Shown here one piece after another: positions 10,042-20,352 of a stretch of DNA of 64,000 nt (its first letter is position 1; each line of letters begins with the position of its first letter). The translations under genes and the position numbers were made by a program. The DNA is from Liquidambar formosana (Eukaryota; Streptophyta; Magnoliopsida; Saxifragales; Altingiaceae): NCBI GenBank assembly GCA_039720395.1, contig CM077832.1, positions 11,115,967 through 11,179,966 on the forward strand. The letters are read 5' to 3'. The notes below the pieces were generated by a model. It made no database searches. It had not been told where the DNA came from and saw nothing but the letters and a program-made list of their open reading frames with translations.

Positions 10042-13000
10042 TTGAGATTGAAAGATTGATATCGCCACATCAAGCCGATTTTCTATGATCTACCAAAAGG
10101 AGAATTGGCAAGATTTACTAGTCACTCGAGCATACTTGACAGGGACATGCTGGAGAGGAGGTATTACATCATCTCAAACAAGCCCAGTATGGCTGAGATA
10201 TGCAAGTCAATTGCAGGACTCATTGTCCTCCCTATACGTATGTTCAATTCTGCATTCCCAAGGTTTATACAAGAAGCTTTACAAGCTTTAACGAAGGGTC
10301 CATGTGGGTTTAAATTAAGCTGGATCCTTTGAGACGACAACTTTCCTGTGTCCCTCTGCCCAAGCCGAAGATAGCGTGTGTCAAGGCCCATAATTCACCT
10401 ACAGTAACAATGCACACCCCAATTATTAAACCACCAACCTATGAGTTGCCCAAAAATAGTCCATGCCAGCAAGTTAGAGTGCCATTGTAGCCTTCCATGT
10501 GCCAATCTAGATTGTTATCTGTCCATTCCTGAACTAGCTAGGTGTAGCTTGTTGCTGTTGAAGGATAAATGCTTATTGTGACTAGTTAATGCCACTGCTT
10601 ATTCATGAAAACCTAAGCCGGCCACCCTATGCTGGTTCGTAAACTATGCAACCTCGCAACCCTAAACATGCTTTCAATGATTGTATTCCTGATTCTTCTT
10701 TTCTTTGTAGACCATTGTAGTTGGATTTTCTCTTCTTGACTTTGAGAAAAATAATATTAATGATAATCTCAAAGGTACAATCACATTGCAGAGAATATAT
10801 GCCCATGACAACATATGCATTTTGCAAACTTAAAGTTGGTGTCCCACTTAAACAAGGTGATGCAGTAGCCTGTAGACAATTGGAGAGAGAGAGAGAGAGG
10901 ACTCATCTGAAGTAGAAGTCGCACTACTTTACAACAGTCAAAGATTAGACAATCTTGCTTCTAATGCACCTTTCTTTCTTTTTTTGAAAAAAAAAAAGGA
11001 GTAAGGGTTGAGGCATTAATGCACCTCTTCATCACTTTTTATTATAGGATATATTATTATACTAGGGGAGCGGGCACGTGCAAGCGGTGCATTCCTTACC
11101 TCATTTTTTTGCTCAGTTTGATCAAGTAAAATGAAAACTGAAAGGGGCTAAACATGATCTTTAGAATGCCTTTTGCTACATCAAAGACTGTTGTTGGAAA
11201 CACCACCCTCTCTCCTCAACGTTTTTTCTCTTACCAAAAAGAAAAAAAAAGGCCAGAGAAGAATACAAACATACCACATAAGAGGCCCATTATATATATG
11301 CCACATAGAATTGTCTCTGATCACAAAATTGCATTTAAAAAAAAAAAAAAAAAACAAAACAAATACATATGACAACTGATGAACAATACAATCCTAATTT
11401 CCAGCAAGGGGGGGATAATACATTGGTTTAATTCCACCAAATGACCCCCAAAAAAAAATAATAATAAAAAAATAAAATCTAAACCAACATTAATGGACAC
11501 AAATATGTTGCTTTACTACTGCAAACTTCAGAGAGGATTTGATTATCTAAAATTGGAGGAAATTTGGCGTTTAACATGGGTATCCATATTGCATCACCCA
11601 AACCCCCTGAGATCTGATAGTCGGTCCTGCAAAACGATAAAAAAGTACACCCAAAGTAGTTAAAATAGGAAGTGGTTTGATGAATAGTGAACAAAAAAAA
11701 AAAAAAAAACGTTTGTAGTTCCAAACAAAGAAATTTTTGTTTCTATTTCATTTGAACCACAAGAATTAATAAGATGATCTATATAATAGAACTTTGATTT
11801 AAATAGTAACTAAACAACTCTCTCCTGCTTCTCTCTGTCTGCTGGTTCCTCAACTTCATGAGCGGAAATCTCTTGAGGCACATGAACAAAAACCTTCCAG
11901 CTTTTATGAGTAGCTAGCATTTTGCAACAATAGCCAAATATTAGTTTAACCTCCAAGTAAGGAAGGACAAATGGAGACAATTTGTTAAGAAAAAATAACT
12001 TCTACCATTAGAAACAATAACTGTGTGACTTCTATTAGTCTTAGAAGTTTCGTCTTAAAAATTAAAAAAACTGTCTTGAGCAGTCAAGTAAGTGATATTC
12101 ATCCCTAATATAATGTATCTTATCAATCAGGCACAACAGCTAGATAAGTGCTATATATGACGATGTTCTTACCTTTATAACCTCTTTAAGAGGATAATAA
12201 TGAGAACCCACAATAAGCTCTCACCAATATTACATAGCTGAAATGAGGTGGGATTAATAAATGCACTCCGTATTTATAAATAGTTAATATGTACATTATA
12301 TTACTATTATATTCAGCAAAGTGGGAATCAGGTTTTTTTCACTCCTACCTTACGAAATTTATTGTAATGTAAGCAATAAGGACAAAACATGATGTTTGGC
12401 ATAGGAGATTCAAAAAGGAAAGTAATCAATGGAAAAAAAAAAATAATTTCCATCTTCCCATTACGCATTGAAAAGCTTTGAAATGGGTGGGAATTAGTTT
12501 TTGACATCCTTTGCAGCTAATCATGTTTTCTTTGTCCTTTTTTTTTTTTTTGGGGGGGGGGGGGGGGGGTGTGGAAGGAGAAGCTTTTCTTTAATATAAG
12601 CTTACTTTTTCCTTCAATTCGACCCAATTATGGCAGAATTGAAAACTGCATGGATGCCATTCCAAATTCCTTCCATACTTTCCTCTTATTAGATTCCACA
12701 TTTTCCAGCTATGCCAAATAACCATTCCTTTCCCCCGATAATGCCCTTGCCAAACACACTCTAAAGGCAGTTTCAACAACTCACGTATGAAGAAAATTTC
12801 AATTTTAAGTATTGAGGTGAGCTAAAGTACCTTGCAGACATCTTACTGCAATGTTAATGGCATCAAAAGTTGGAACATCAAAACTAACAATCTCTGCTTC
12901 ATTATCAATTTGCAATTATCAATTTGCAGTTTGTATCAAGGGTATAAGTGGTTTCACATGTTTGATGAGTAAATTAATAGATAAAAGGAAAGTAAGGTAC

Positions 13001-13496
13001 AACCAAGCAGAGAATGCTTCAGCACTCTCTTTTAGTGACTCGTATAAGTTTCACCTTCAATAATTAGACAAGACAAAAACTGTAGATCTACAAAATGTAT
13101 AAAAACATTTTGTAGGGCTGCTTTGTCAAGCTAGTAAGGCTAAGCATTTTAACAAAAAGCTAAATTGAAAAGAACGGAATTCCATTAGCTCCTCTATGCC
13201 TCAACATGATATAAAATTATAAAAACATGAATTGAAAACACATAATGTAAGAAAACACTGGTGACTCATTTCAGATACTTCAAAAAATACAGTGAAAAGA
13301 TTTCATTTCCTTGCAATGACCAAACGGGCCCTAAAAGATCAAACTCCACTTTTAAAGTCACAGGTAGGCCCCTGGATGGCAAACCAGAGTAGAAACATGG
13401 TCTGTGAAAATCTAATGTAGAAAGGGAAACTCACAACAGTTCGAAATATCTATTCAACTATACAATAAATATCAGCAAATTTGAAACAACGATTAC
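10042..13496. other. Intergenic stretch, no firm gene
   Basis: AT-rich DNA with simple repeats: GA run at 10882-10899, poly(A) near 11337-11354, 18 consecutive G at 12552-12569. A short open stretch at 10105-10332 (plus), containing LERRYYIISNKPSMAEICKS, looks protein-like but I cannot name it. On the minus strand around 11811-11901 a reading frame ending HEVEEPADREKQERVV and a stop could be a terminal exon, but nothing upstream confirms it. Confidence 0.5.
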
Positions 13497-13552
13497 CTCT
13501 CCATGCGCTTCTCTAAAAATCGAGCCAAGGAAGCTTTACGAGACAGGCACAG
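13497..13552 (-). pseudogene. Orphan Jas-motif exon of a JAZ/TIFY6-like repressor
   Basis: A 56-nt exon with a good acceptor (CTGTAG) and donor (GTAATC) encodes LCLSRKASLARFLEKRMER. This matches the start of the Jas motif (SLxRFLxKRxxR) of JAZ repressors, which binds COI1-jasmonate and MYC factors. Its small size and the break after ...KRMER agree with the Jas intron position in JAZ genes, especially the TIFY6/JAZ3 type. I find no exon with the TIF[F/Y]XG core upstream to 15300, and no convincing exon for the remaining PY end of the degron downstream. It is therefore most likely a relic of a JAZ gene. A gene with very long introns extending beyond recognisable exons is possible but less likely. 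Confidence 0.55.
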
Positions 13553-14296
13553 CTACAGAAAAGACAAAAGTGATTTGTTAAGATGTTTTCACATTACATA
13601 GTTAATAAAATCGATAATTTAAAATAAAATAATTAAATATGAATTGAGAACTACGAAAAGGAAACGCTTTCATATAAATTTAATTGAATAAAAGCAGAGC
13701 ATTCGAGAAAACTCACATAAATGTTGTGTCATTGGTGTCTTTCAAGTTTCAACACTGTAATGATCCAGTAAATCATCATCAAAAACACAAAAATCAAAGT
13801 GAAATGAAGAACATACAAATTTAGCACACAGAGAAGAAAGGACAACACCGGGGAGAGGGACGGCCAGCTATTCCTCTCCTCGAAGCACAGGTACACACAG
13901 AGATATTGAGCTATAACAAAAGCTAAAATTGGGGGGAAAAAAAAAATAGATTATTGAGAAAGAAATGACCAGTGCTTCTTCTGGGTCTGAGAACTATAAA
14001 TGATGACTTAGTCTTTTTCAGCTCACTTTCAAGAACCCACTTCTTTCCTTCCCGATACAAAAGCACCTATAGAAGAAAAAAGACACAGATATATGTGCCT
14101 ACAAACTACAAAGTATAGAACTCCATTGCTGCCCCCATCACAAATGTACTTGAGCTCCTTAAAACATGATTGCCTACGTGGAAATCTAACACCGATAGGT
14201 AAAACTCTATTAACTATGATTCTTTACTACACGTGTTTTCAAAAGAAGAAAAATAAGAACATATGCATATTTTCTAACCATTCTTAGACCTTAAAC

Positions 14297-14751
14297 TAGG
14301 GGTGCAAATATATCTAGACCGGACCGAATTAATTCAGAACCTCCAAAATTGAATCGAAATTAGATCAAAAATTGTACTGGACAGGATCAGATCAGACCGA
14401 CAAAAATTGTCTAATTCTCAGTTTTTTGTTTTTGTTTTTTTTGTAAAACGTAATAACTTTATTGAAAGTATTATAATTTATTCAATAATAATTATATATG
14501 GAATACAATATATTAATATAAACATATAGTTATATATATAATCATATATATATTTATATTTTTAAATTTTTTTTCATAATTCAATCTGGGCCAGTTTTGA
14601 AACCCTTAAACCATGGACCGGACCAAATTCATCGGTTCTTAAAAATTTGTCCTGAAAACCAGGCCAGTTACTGTTTGGACTAGACCGGACCAGACCGAAT
14701 TACATGGAACAATCTAGTTCTCAAGTCTACCCGAACCATTTTGTACCCCTA
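14297..14751. mobile_element. hAT-type MITE with 8-bp target duplication
   Basis: A 455-bp AT-rich element with short terminal inverted repeats (TAGGGGTGCAAA at the left, TTTTGTACCCCTA at the right), bounded by the perfect 8-bp direct repeat CCTTAAAC (14289-14296 and 14752-14759). The 8-bp duplication and the GGGGTGCAAA end are typical of non-autonomous hAT elements in plants. The interior holds a long poly(A/T) tract and no open frame. Confidence 0.85.
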
Positions 14752-14759
14752 CCTTAAAC

Positions 14760-15328
14760 CCAACCGACACACTTTAAATCATTCAATAGAATTCCTAGGA
14801 GGACTAAAGATGAAAATGCTATTTTCGATCTCTCATGTCATTCTTCCAGCAAGCAATCAAAGGAGTCAAATTTGTTTAAAAATAGGTGAATCCGATTTCA
14901 AAAAACATTGACATCAGGGAATTCTAACCATTGGGTAACTGTTCAAGATGTATAAAAAATTTTGTCAAGTGGACTTGGCTCAACTAAATCACTTCTGGAC
15001 ATTCTATCAATGGTCCATTGATGACGAGCATTGCTGCTACTGAATTTGAGAAGCTTGATACAAATGAATGCACAAGAAACTTATCAGAAAACATCAATAC
15101 TTTTACAAAGATGATCAAAACCAAAAATCCCATCCTTCATAATAATGCATGGCTGCCTCATTAGTGCATGCACATCAGAAACTGAATATGACTCCATCAG
15201 AAACCAGGGGTTGAACTTCCCAATTCAGCATACAGCTCAACATGTTTTTTTCATAAGAAACTACACGATATGCCAAGATTTAGTTGATTCAATATCTCTA
15301 TATTTGCAAGAAGAATGAATCAAGACAA
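14760..15328. other. Intergenic stretch
   Basis: No gene or clear repeat seen. It borders the breakpoint (about 15329) where similarity to the receptor-kinase segment begins. Confidence 0.4.
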
Positions 15329-15675
15329 AGTTTATAGCTTTGGGGTGGTTGCGCTAGAAACATTAATGGGAAAGCATCCAGGGGAACTCCTCTCATCATT
15401 ATCATCACCATCTGCTCAAAATATAATGCTAAGTGTATGTGTTAGATCCACGCATCTCACATCAAGCAAATCAACTGCTTGTGCATGATATTGTTCTTGT
15501 TGTTATACTAGCATTTGCATGCTTACGCATTGATCCAAAATCTCAGCCAACAACACAACGCGTGTCCCAAGAATTTCTTGCCCAGAGGACACCATTAGAC
15601 AAGCCTTTTCATGCAATTCCACTATCACAACTTCGGAGCAAAGAAATGTTTGTGGTAGATGAATGCAACCGTTAA
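15329..15675 (+). pseudogene. MIK2-like receptor kinase relic, last kinase exon
   Basis: Carries only the last exon of an LRR receptor kinase of the MIK2-like (subfamily XII-like) type: [20 protein letters not shown], then the alpha-helical C-lobe end [20 protein letters not shown] and a C-terminus ending FVVDECNR plus TAA (15673-15675). Compared with the copy at 22875, one extra base at about 15435 (AAGTGTATG versus AAGTGATG) breaks the frame between the two halves. The upstream kinase and LRR parts are missing; the similarity starts abruptly near 15329. It keeps the original C-terminal frame that the 20-23 kb copy has lost. Non-functional. Confidence 0.85.
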
Positions 15676-16930
15676 TCATGGAATTTTTCATATTGTCTCG
15701 TTATTTAAAATGTTTCAATGAACTATGGTTTCTACTTGAAGTAAAATCTTGGTCAGCATACGAGTTATTGGTTTATATATAAAGCATAAAACATACCAAT
15801 TTTAGAACATTTGTTACTGTTTGTCTTTCTTCATTCCACAAAATGCATCAAAAGGGACCGTCTATCCACAGTTAGACATTGTTACATCACATGGCAACAG
15901 CCACATTAGGGAGAGAATTATCTACCCTGTTACATTGTGCCAAAATGTGTACAATTTTAGGTGGGATTCAGTATGGCAAACATTCCGGCTGATTGTTAGG
16001 GCTGGAAATGATGACCAAGCTGTGGTAGTCACTTTCGACCATTAACTCATGCATTGCAAGATGCAGAGCCTTAATCAAATGACGAAAAGATCGGATTAAT
16101 TTTAGTAATTGCAACAAATTAACAGCCACAAATAAAGGAATTGCTACATCCATTTTATTGGCAAATGTTTCTTCCTCGCGTCATATTCATCTATAATTGA
16201 TATTGTGGCTCTCTGTGAGAGTAGAAACTTAATGGTCAGGTTCTAGAGCGCCGTATATAGGCTTGTAGCCAACGACCAATGTTTGTGCAGCTAGCTAGTA
16301 TAGCTAGCCTTTATTAATCGTATTACCTTACAGGACTCGAACACAAATTTCAGAAATGGGACTAGCTAAATTTAGACCTCAAGGTAATATATTAGTGCCT
16401 TAATTCTCTGTTGATGACCAGAGATCTTGAAGGGAGACTACATTTAAAATTTCTGTATCATTTTTATTTTTAATTTATAGTTGGGTAAGGAGATGCATCT
16501 GAGACCATTGAGGTGCAAATGGTTGAAAACTGAATGTCATAGCTCAAAAATGGCATCAAGGATATTATGTGAGACATAAAACCAGTGATCTCTAGTGCCA
16601 ACTTGTTGAATTTGACTGTTGAATTTTTAGGCATCTTGTGTCGAACAAAGTTATGCCTGGGGATGCTTTGTGGGAATATTTTGATGGATTTAAAACTTAA
16701 GTCATCACAGGGCAGCTCCTGGGATTAATGTCTGGGCATTCATGTTAGCTGACAGCTGGTTCTTGGCATGGGGAGTTGACTTCAATTGATGATGCCAACA
16801 ATTGAAGTGGAAGAAGATCAACGGCATAATTCTTCAACATTTCTCCTCTATGTGTGTGCGCGCGTTTGGCCTCCTCTTTGTAAGAGGTTCCCCTGTGGCT
16901 TTAATATATATAGTGGGTTTAAGCCTGTCT
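15329..16930. repeat. Segmental duplication, copy 1 (kinase end plus downstream flank)
   Basis: From the kinase exon through about 1.3 kb of 3' flank this stretch is colinear with 22912-24330, with small indels. Shared landmarks are the AGCATAAAACATACCAA block, the GGAGACTACATTTAAAAT block and GTGGGTTTAAGCCT at the end. The flank has no gene of its own. Confidence 0.85.
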
Positions 16931-17077
16931 TTGCTCCCAAAATAATACTCCTGCAGTTGCAACTCGTCCATTGATTATTGACATTTGTTACACCGCAACA
17001 CCCAAATTAGGAGACGAGTCACCTACTTTGTAAATTTATGGAAAAATGTGGACAATTCTTGTTGGGAGCCTGTTGTT

Positions 17078-17250
17078 GGAGAAGAACTTCCATGTAACTG
17101 TGACACGGCCACGTGGTATTACGGGCCAATCAGAAGCAAGAAAAGTGGGACTGTCAACGTACTTTTTGGACCCACACTCTCACTTTACTTGCTTCTGATT
17201 GGCCCGTGATACCACATGGCCGTGTCACAGTTACATTGAAGTTTTTCTCC
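17078..17250. mobile_element. Foldback (hairpin) MITE
   Basis: Two inverted arms of about 60 bp (17078-17140 and 17189-17250) are almost perfect complements and enclose a spacer of about 48 bp. Left-arm landmark: AACTGTGACACGGCCACGTG; the right arm carries its complement with few changes. An imperfect 8-bp direct repeat (TGTTGTTG/TGTCGTTG) flanks the hairpin. It is absent from the duplicated copy of the neighbouring flank. Superfamily not assigned. Confidence 0.75.
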
Positions 17251-17839
17251 TGTCGTTGAAACTATGGCACTGACAAATGCCAAATATATTATTATTCCAA
17301 GGACGATTAGTTATTAGTTGTGGAAAGGATGCCAACCAAATTCTGGTACTCATTTCCATTTGTTAATTTATGCAGTACAACATTTGGTGGAGCCTCAAAT
17401 CAAATGATTTGATTTATGCAGTACAACATTTGGGTGGCAGTGGAATGGAGTTTCCAAGAAATAGGTTGCCCCACCCGGCCCTGGCTGATCTGGGGACCCT
17501 ACACGGAGCGTGTGCGCAATGGCACAAGCGTTTCACGCTCATTGAAACTCTGAACATAGCCAGCGCTTTTACAAACCATAGTTTCAAAAGAAAGTAGAAA
17601 ACATGGAAGACTGACTTGAAACCTAATTGGGTTAGAAGGCTTAAAGGTCTATACATAAAGCTTGACAAGCCCATGATTTGGGTTAGAAGACTCAGTTGGG
17701 TCCTCAGTTGCTAGTCCCCTTCTTATGTGGAAGAGTCATAGCTGATGGCTAGCCTTGATAGATAGACCAGAAGACCTTGACTCCCTGTGCATAGATCGTG
17801 ACAAAATCCTTTGGACCTCAATTCTCTTACAGCCTTACC

Positions 17840-17990
17840 CCCACCCATCTGCAAATCATTTAATTAGTTTGACTTCTCTATTCCTTGATTGGAATCTAAT
17901 CCACGATAACAACTTCATTGGCCCAATCCCTTCAATTCTGGGTCAATTAACTAGAATTACATCTTTGTATTTTGTTTTCAATCAATTCAG
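17840..17990 (+). pseudogene. LRR relic of a MIK2-like receptor
   Basis: About two leucine-rich repeats remain: LISLTSLFLDWN, then NNFIGPIPSILGQLTRITSL and YFVFNQF. They resemble the repeats at 25340-25400. No complete domain, start or stop context is present. Flanking DNA diverges on both sides. Confidence 0.65.
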
Positions 17991-18550
17991 GACTTGTTTA
18001 GTTGTCAAATTTGAAATTAAATAATTTAAAAAAATTTACATAGTATTGAAAGTACAATCCATTATCTTGAATTAACAAATTCAAAAAAACAATAATCATC
18101 ATCACAAATAAAAGTGAAAAATTCAATATAATGACATTTCATGAATTCTTTAGAATTGATTTTACAACATCAACTATAGTCATTAGAGTTCAACAACAAA
18201 TAAGCCCCAACTCAAATATTCATATATACATCATCATTGTAGGTTTTTGGACAAAGAGTCATGATTATTTATGATGGTTTTCAGTCATGCGGAAGTCTTT
18301 AAAGTGATGGGTCTTGCAGTGCCTCATTTAATGGCAAATGTTCAAACATAATGCTTGGAACCAAATGACTCATTTGAGTTGCATACACAACGTGGGTCAT
18401 CAAATGCAACTTCTCGGATGGTTCCACCTAGATTCTAAGCAATGGCTAAAACGTCAGAAAGACTGAAAATGCAACTGATGACTCCCTGTGCATGGATCGA
18501 GACTCGAGAGCCAACATTTTAAAAGTCAGCCAAGCATGAGTGTTGCAATT

Positions 18551-18649
18551 AAACATTTCCATCTCCATTTCCGTTTCTATTGTTTCAATAGCATGGGCTA
18601 CCTTTGCTTTTACCTGTGCTGCTACTATCATGTTAATGGCAAGCATCTA
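18551..18649 (+). pseudogene. Signal-peptide relic of a MIK2-like receptor
   Basis: ISISISVSIVSIAWATFAFT followed by CAATIMLMASI and a stop matches the signal peptide of the copy starting at 20353. The ATG has been lost. The upstream 200 bp (from about 18360) also matches the 5' flank of that copy, so this is a broken start of a paralogue. Confidence 0.7.
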
Positions 18650-19177
18650 AATAATCACCGCTAGACTTAGAAGCGGAGGATAGTCACCATTTATAATTCA
18701 ATTCCTCTATACAATTAAATTCTAATCAAAATCTAAAAGATTTATTTATACCCATCCAAAGATGAAAATACCCCTCATGACCATTGGGTTGGACCATGCA
18801 AAGTAATCAAGCTAGGGCATTCCCCCAAACACTACAAAATGACACCAATTAAATCAGAATCCCGGGAATATAAGACATCCACCAAAAGCTGCAAAATCAA
18901 TTGCATTATTGTCATAGCCTCACAGCCATATATGCACAGGCCATAGCCACCATTTACAATGTGTTTCAAAGAGTACGTTAAGCAAATTGTGGTTGTACAA
19001 ATTGAGTGATTCTTCAGTGTAACAGTAATACAATCATGTGATATCATAAGTCAACGAAAGTAAAACAAAGTAGAATGACAGGTCAAAAAGTGGCCTCATA
19101 TTCTCACTTTGCTTTATTCGCATTTGCTCGCTGATACCACGTCAACCGATTACATGTAAGTTTTTCTCATACAAACC

Positions 19178-19211
<34 letters not shown>

Positions 19212-20352
19212 AACCTTAACCATCTCCAAAAAAATGCCAATACAGTGTGTGCCACCACTGTAGAATATACATACAAGCGTACGTTCATGTATAATGAAGA
19301 TAGCCTCATACCTCTTACCATGAGTCTTCTCATTTATTAATTAATTAAGTAAATGGTGTTTCATTTGATATATATGATATGTTGTAATACAAAGTTAAGC
19401 ACAATTATATCATATAGAGTCAAGAAAAGAATCCAGACTCGAGAGACATTAAAATGCTTTTTCAAATTTCAAGTTAAAAGTTTACATTTGTAACTAGAAA
19501 TTTAAAAGCCATGTTTAATGTATTGCAAGATCAAAATATAAGTTTCTCACTCGTTTTTTGGAAAATATGGTGGTTTTGGAGACAATTCTCCATGGGTTAG
19601 CTGGCCTAGTTGGATTTTTCTTTCTTTCTTTCTTATCTTTCATTTTTTTCTTCCTTCCTGTAACTTACATCTAAATTTATTCACTAATCTTAAATTTGAC
19701 CCTTCTCAAAAACAGTTTTTTTCACCTTAACATCCGTACCTTTGAAATGGCATTACCTCAGATTCATCACTTTCATGACAGCCACCTATCAAAATTTTTC
19801 AAAATATTAATTATTAGTTTATAATTTTCTTTTGTACGTCTTGTTCTTGTTCAATAAAAATATTAGAAAAAATTTGCAAAAACTTTTAGGCCATTAAATT
19901 TTTTTTTTCTTTTCTTGGTACTTTGAATTAGGATAAAATTGTAGAAACTAACCACAATTTGACCTTTCTAGATCAAATTCTTGACTCCACTACTATTGGA
20001 AATTAAACAAGCTATAGCTTATTTACATTTTTAAATTTTATTAGGTGGATTTAAGTTAGAGCGTTAGAGTTCAACAATAAATAGGCCTCGCCTCAAATAA
20101 TCAATAAGTAGTAGCAACGACTATGACTGTTTTTGGTGACGCCAAGTCTTTGAATTGAAGTAGGATTCACATTGGGATGGTTCACACCAAAATGCAACTT
20201 CTCAGACACTTCTTATACTGTAAGTGATGGGCTAAAAAGGTGGTTCAGTGACAGAAAGACGCAAAGACGACTCCCTGTGCATGGGTCAAGACTCAACAGA
20301 CCTACCCACCATTTTAAAAAGCAATCAACCTGCTGCCCAATTAAACGTAAAC
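18650..20352. other. Intergenic stretch
   Basis: AT-rich, with a CT microsatellite at about 19180-19208. The last 180 bp is the 5' flank shared with the relic at 18360-18550. No gene seen. Confidence 0.45.

Noticed and set aside
11479..11724. Possible last exon of the JAZ relic (minus strand)
   Set aside because: A TTTTGCAG acceptor leads into a frame reading TDYQISGGLGDA, but it lacks the PY end of the Jas degron and contains poly(F) from a T tract.
12591..12779. Open frame on the minus strand (62 codons) with many aromatic residues
   Set aside because: It faintly resembles retroelement-type peptide, but no motif of reverse transcriptase, RNase H or zinc finger is present and the flanks are simple repeats.
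19180..19208. CT dinucleotide run, possible CRISPR-like or regulatory repeat
   Set aside because: A simple microsatellite; no spacer-repeat structure. No CRISPR array is expected or seen in this eukaryotic window.
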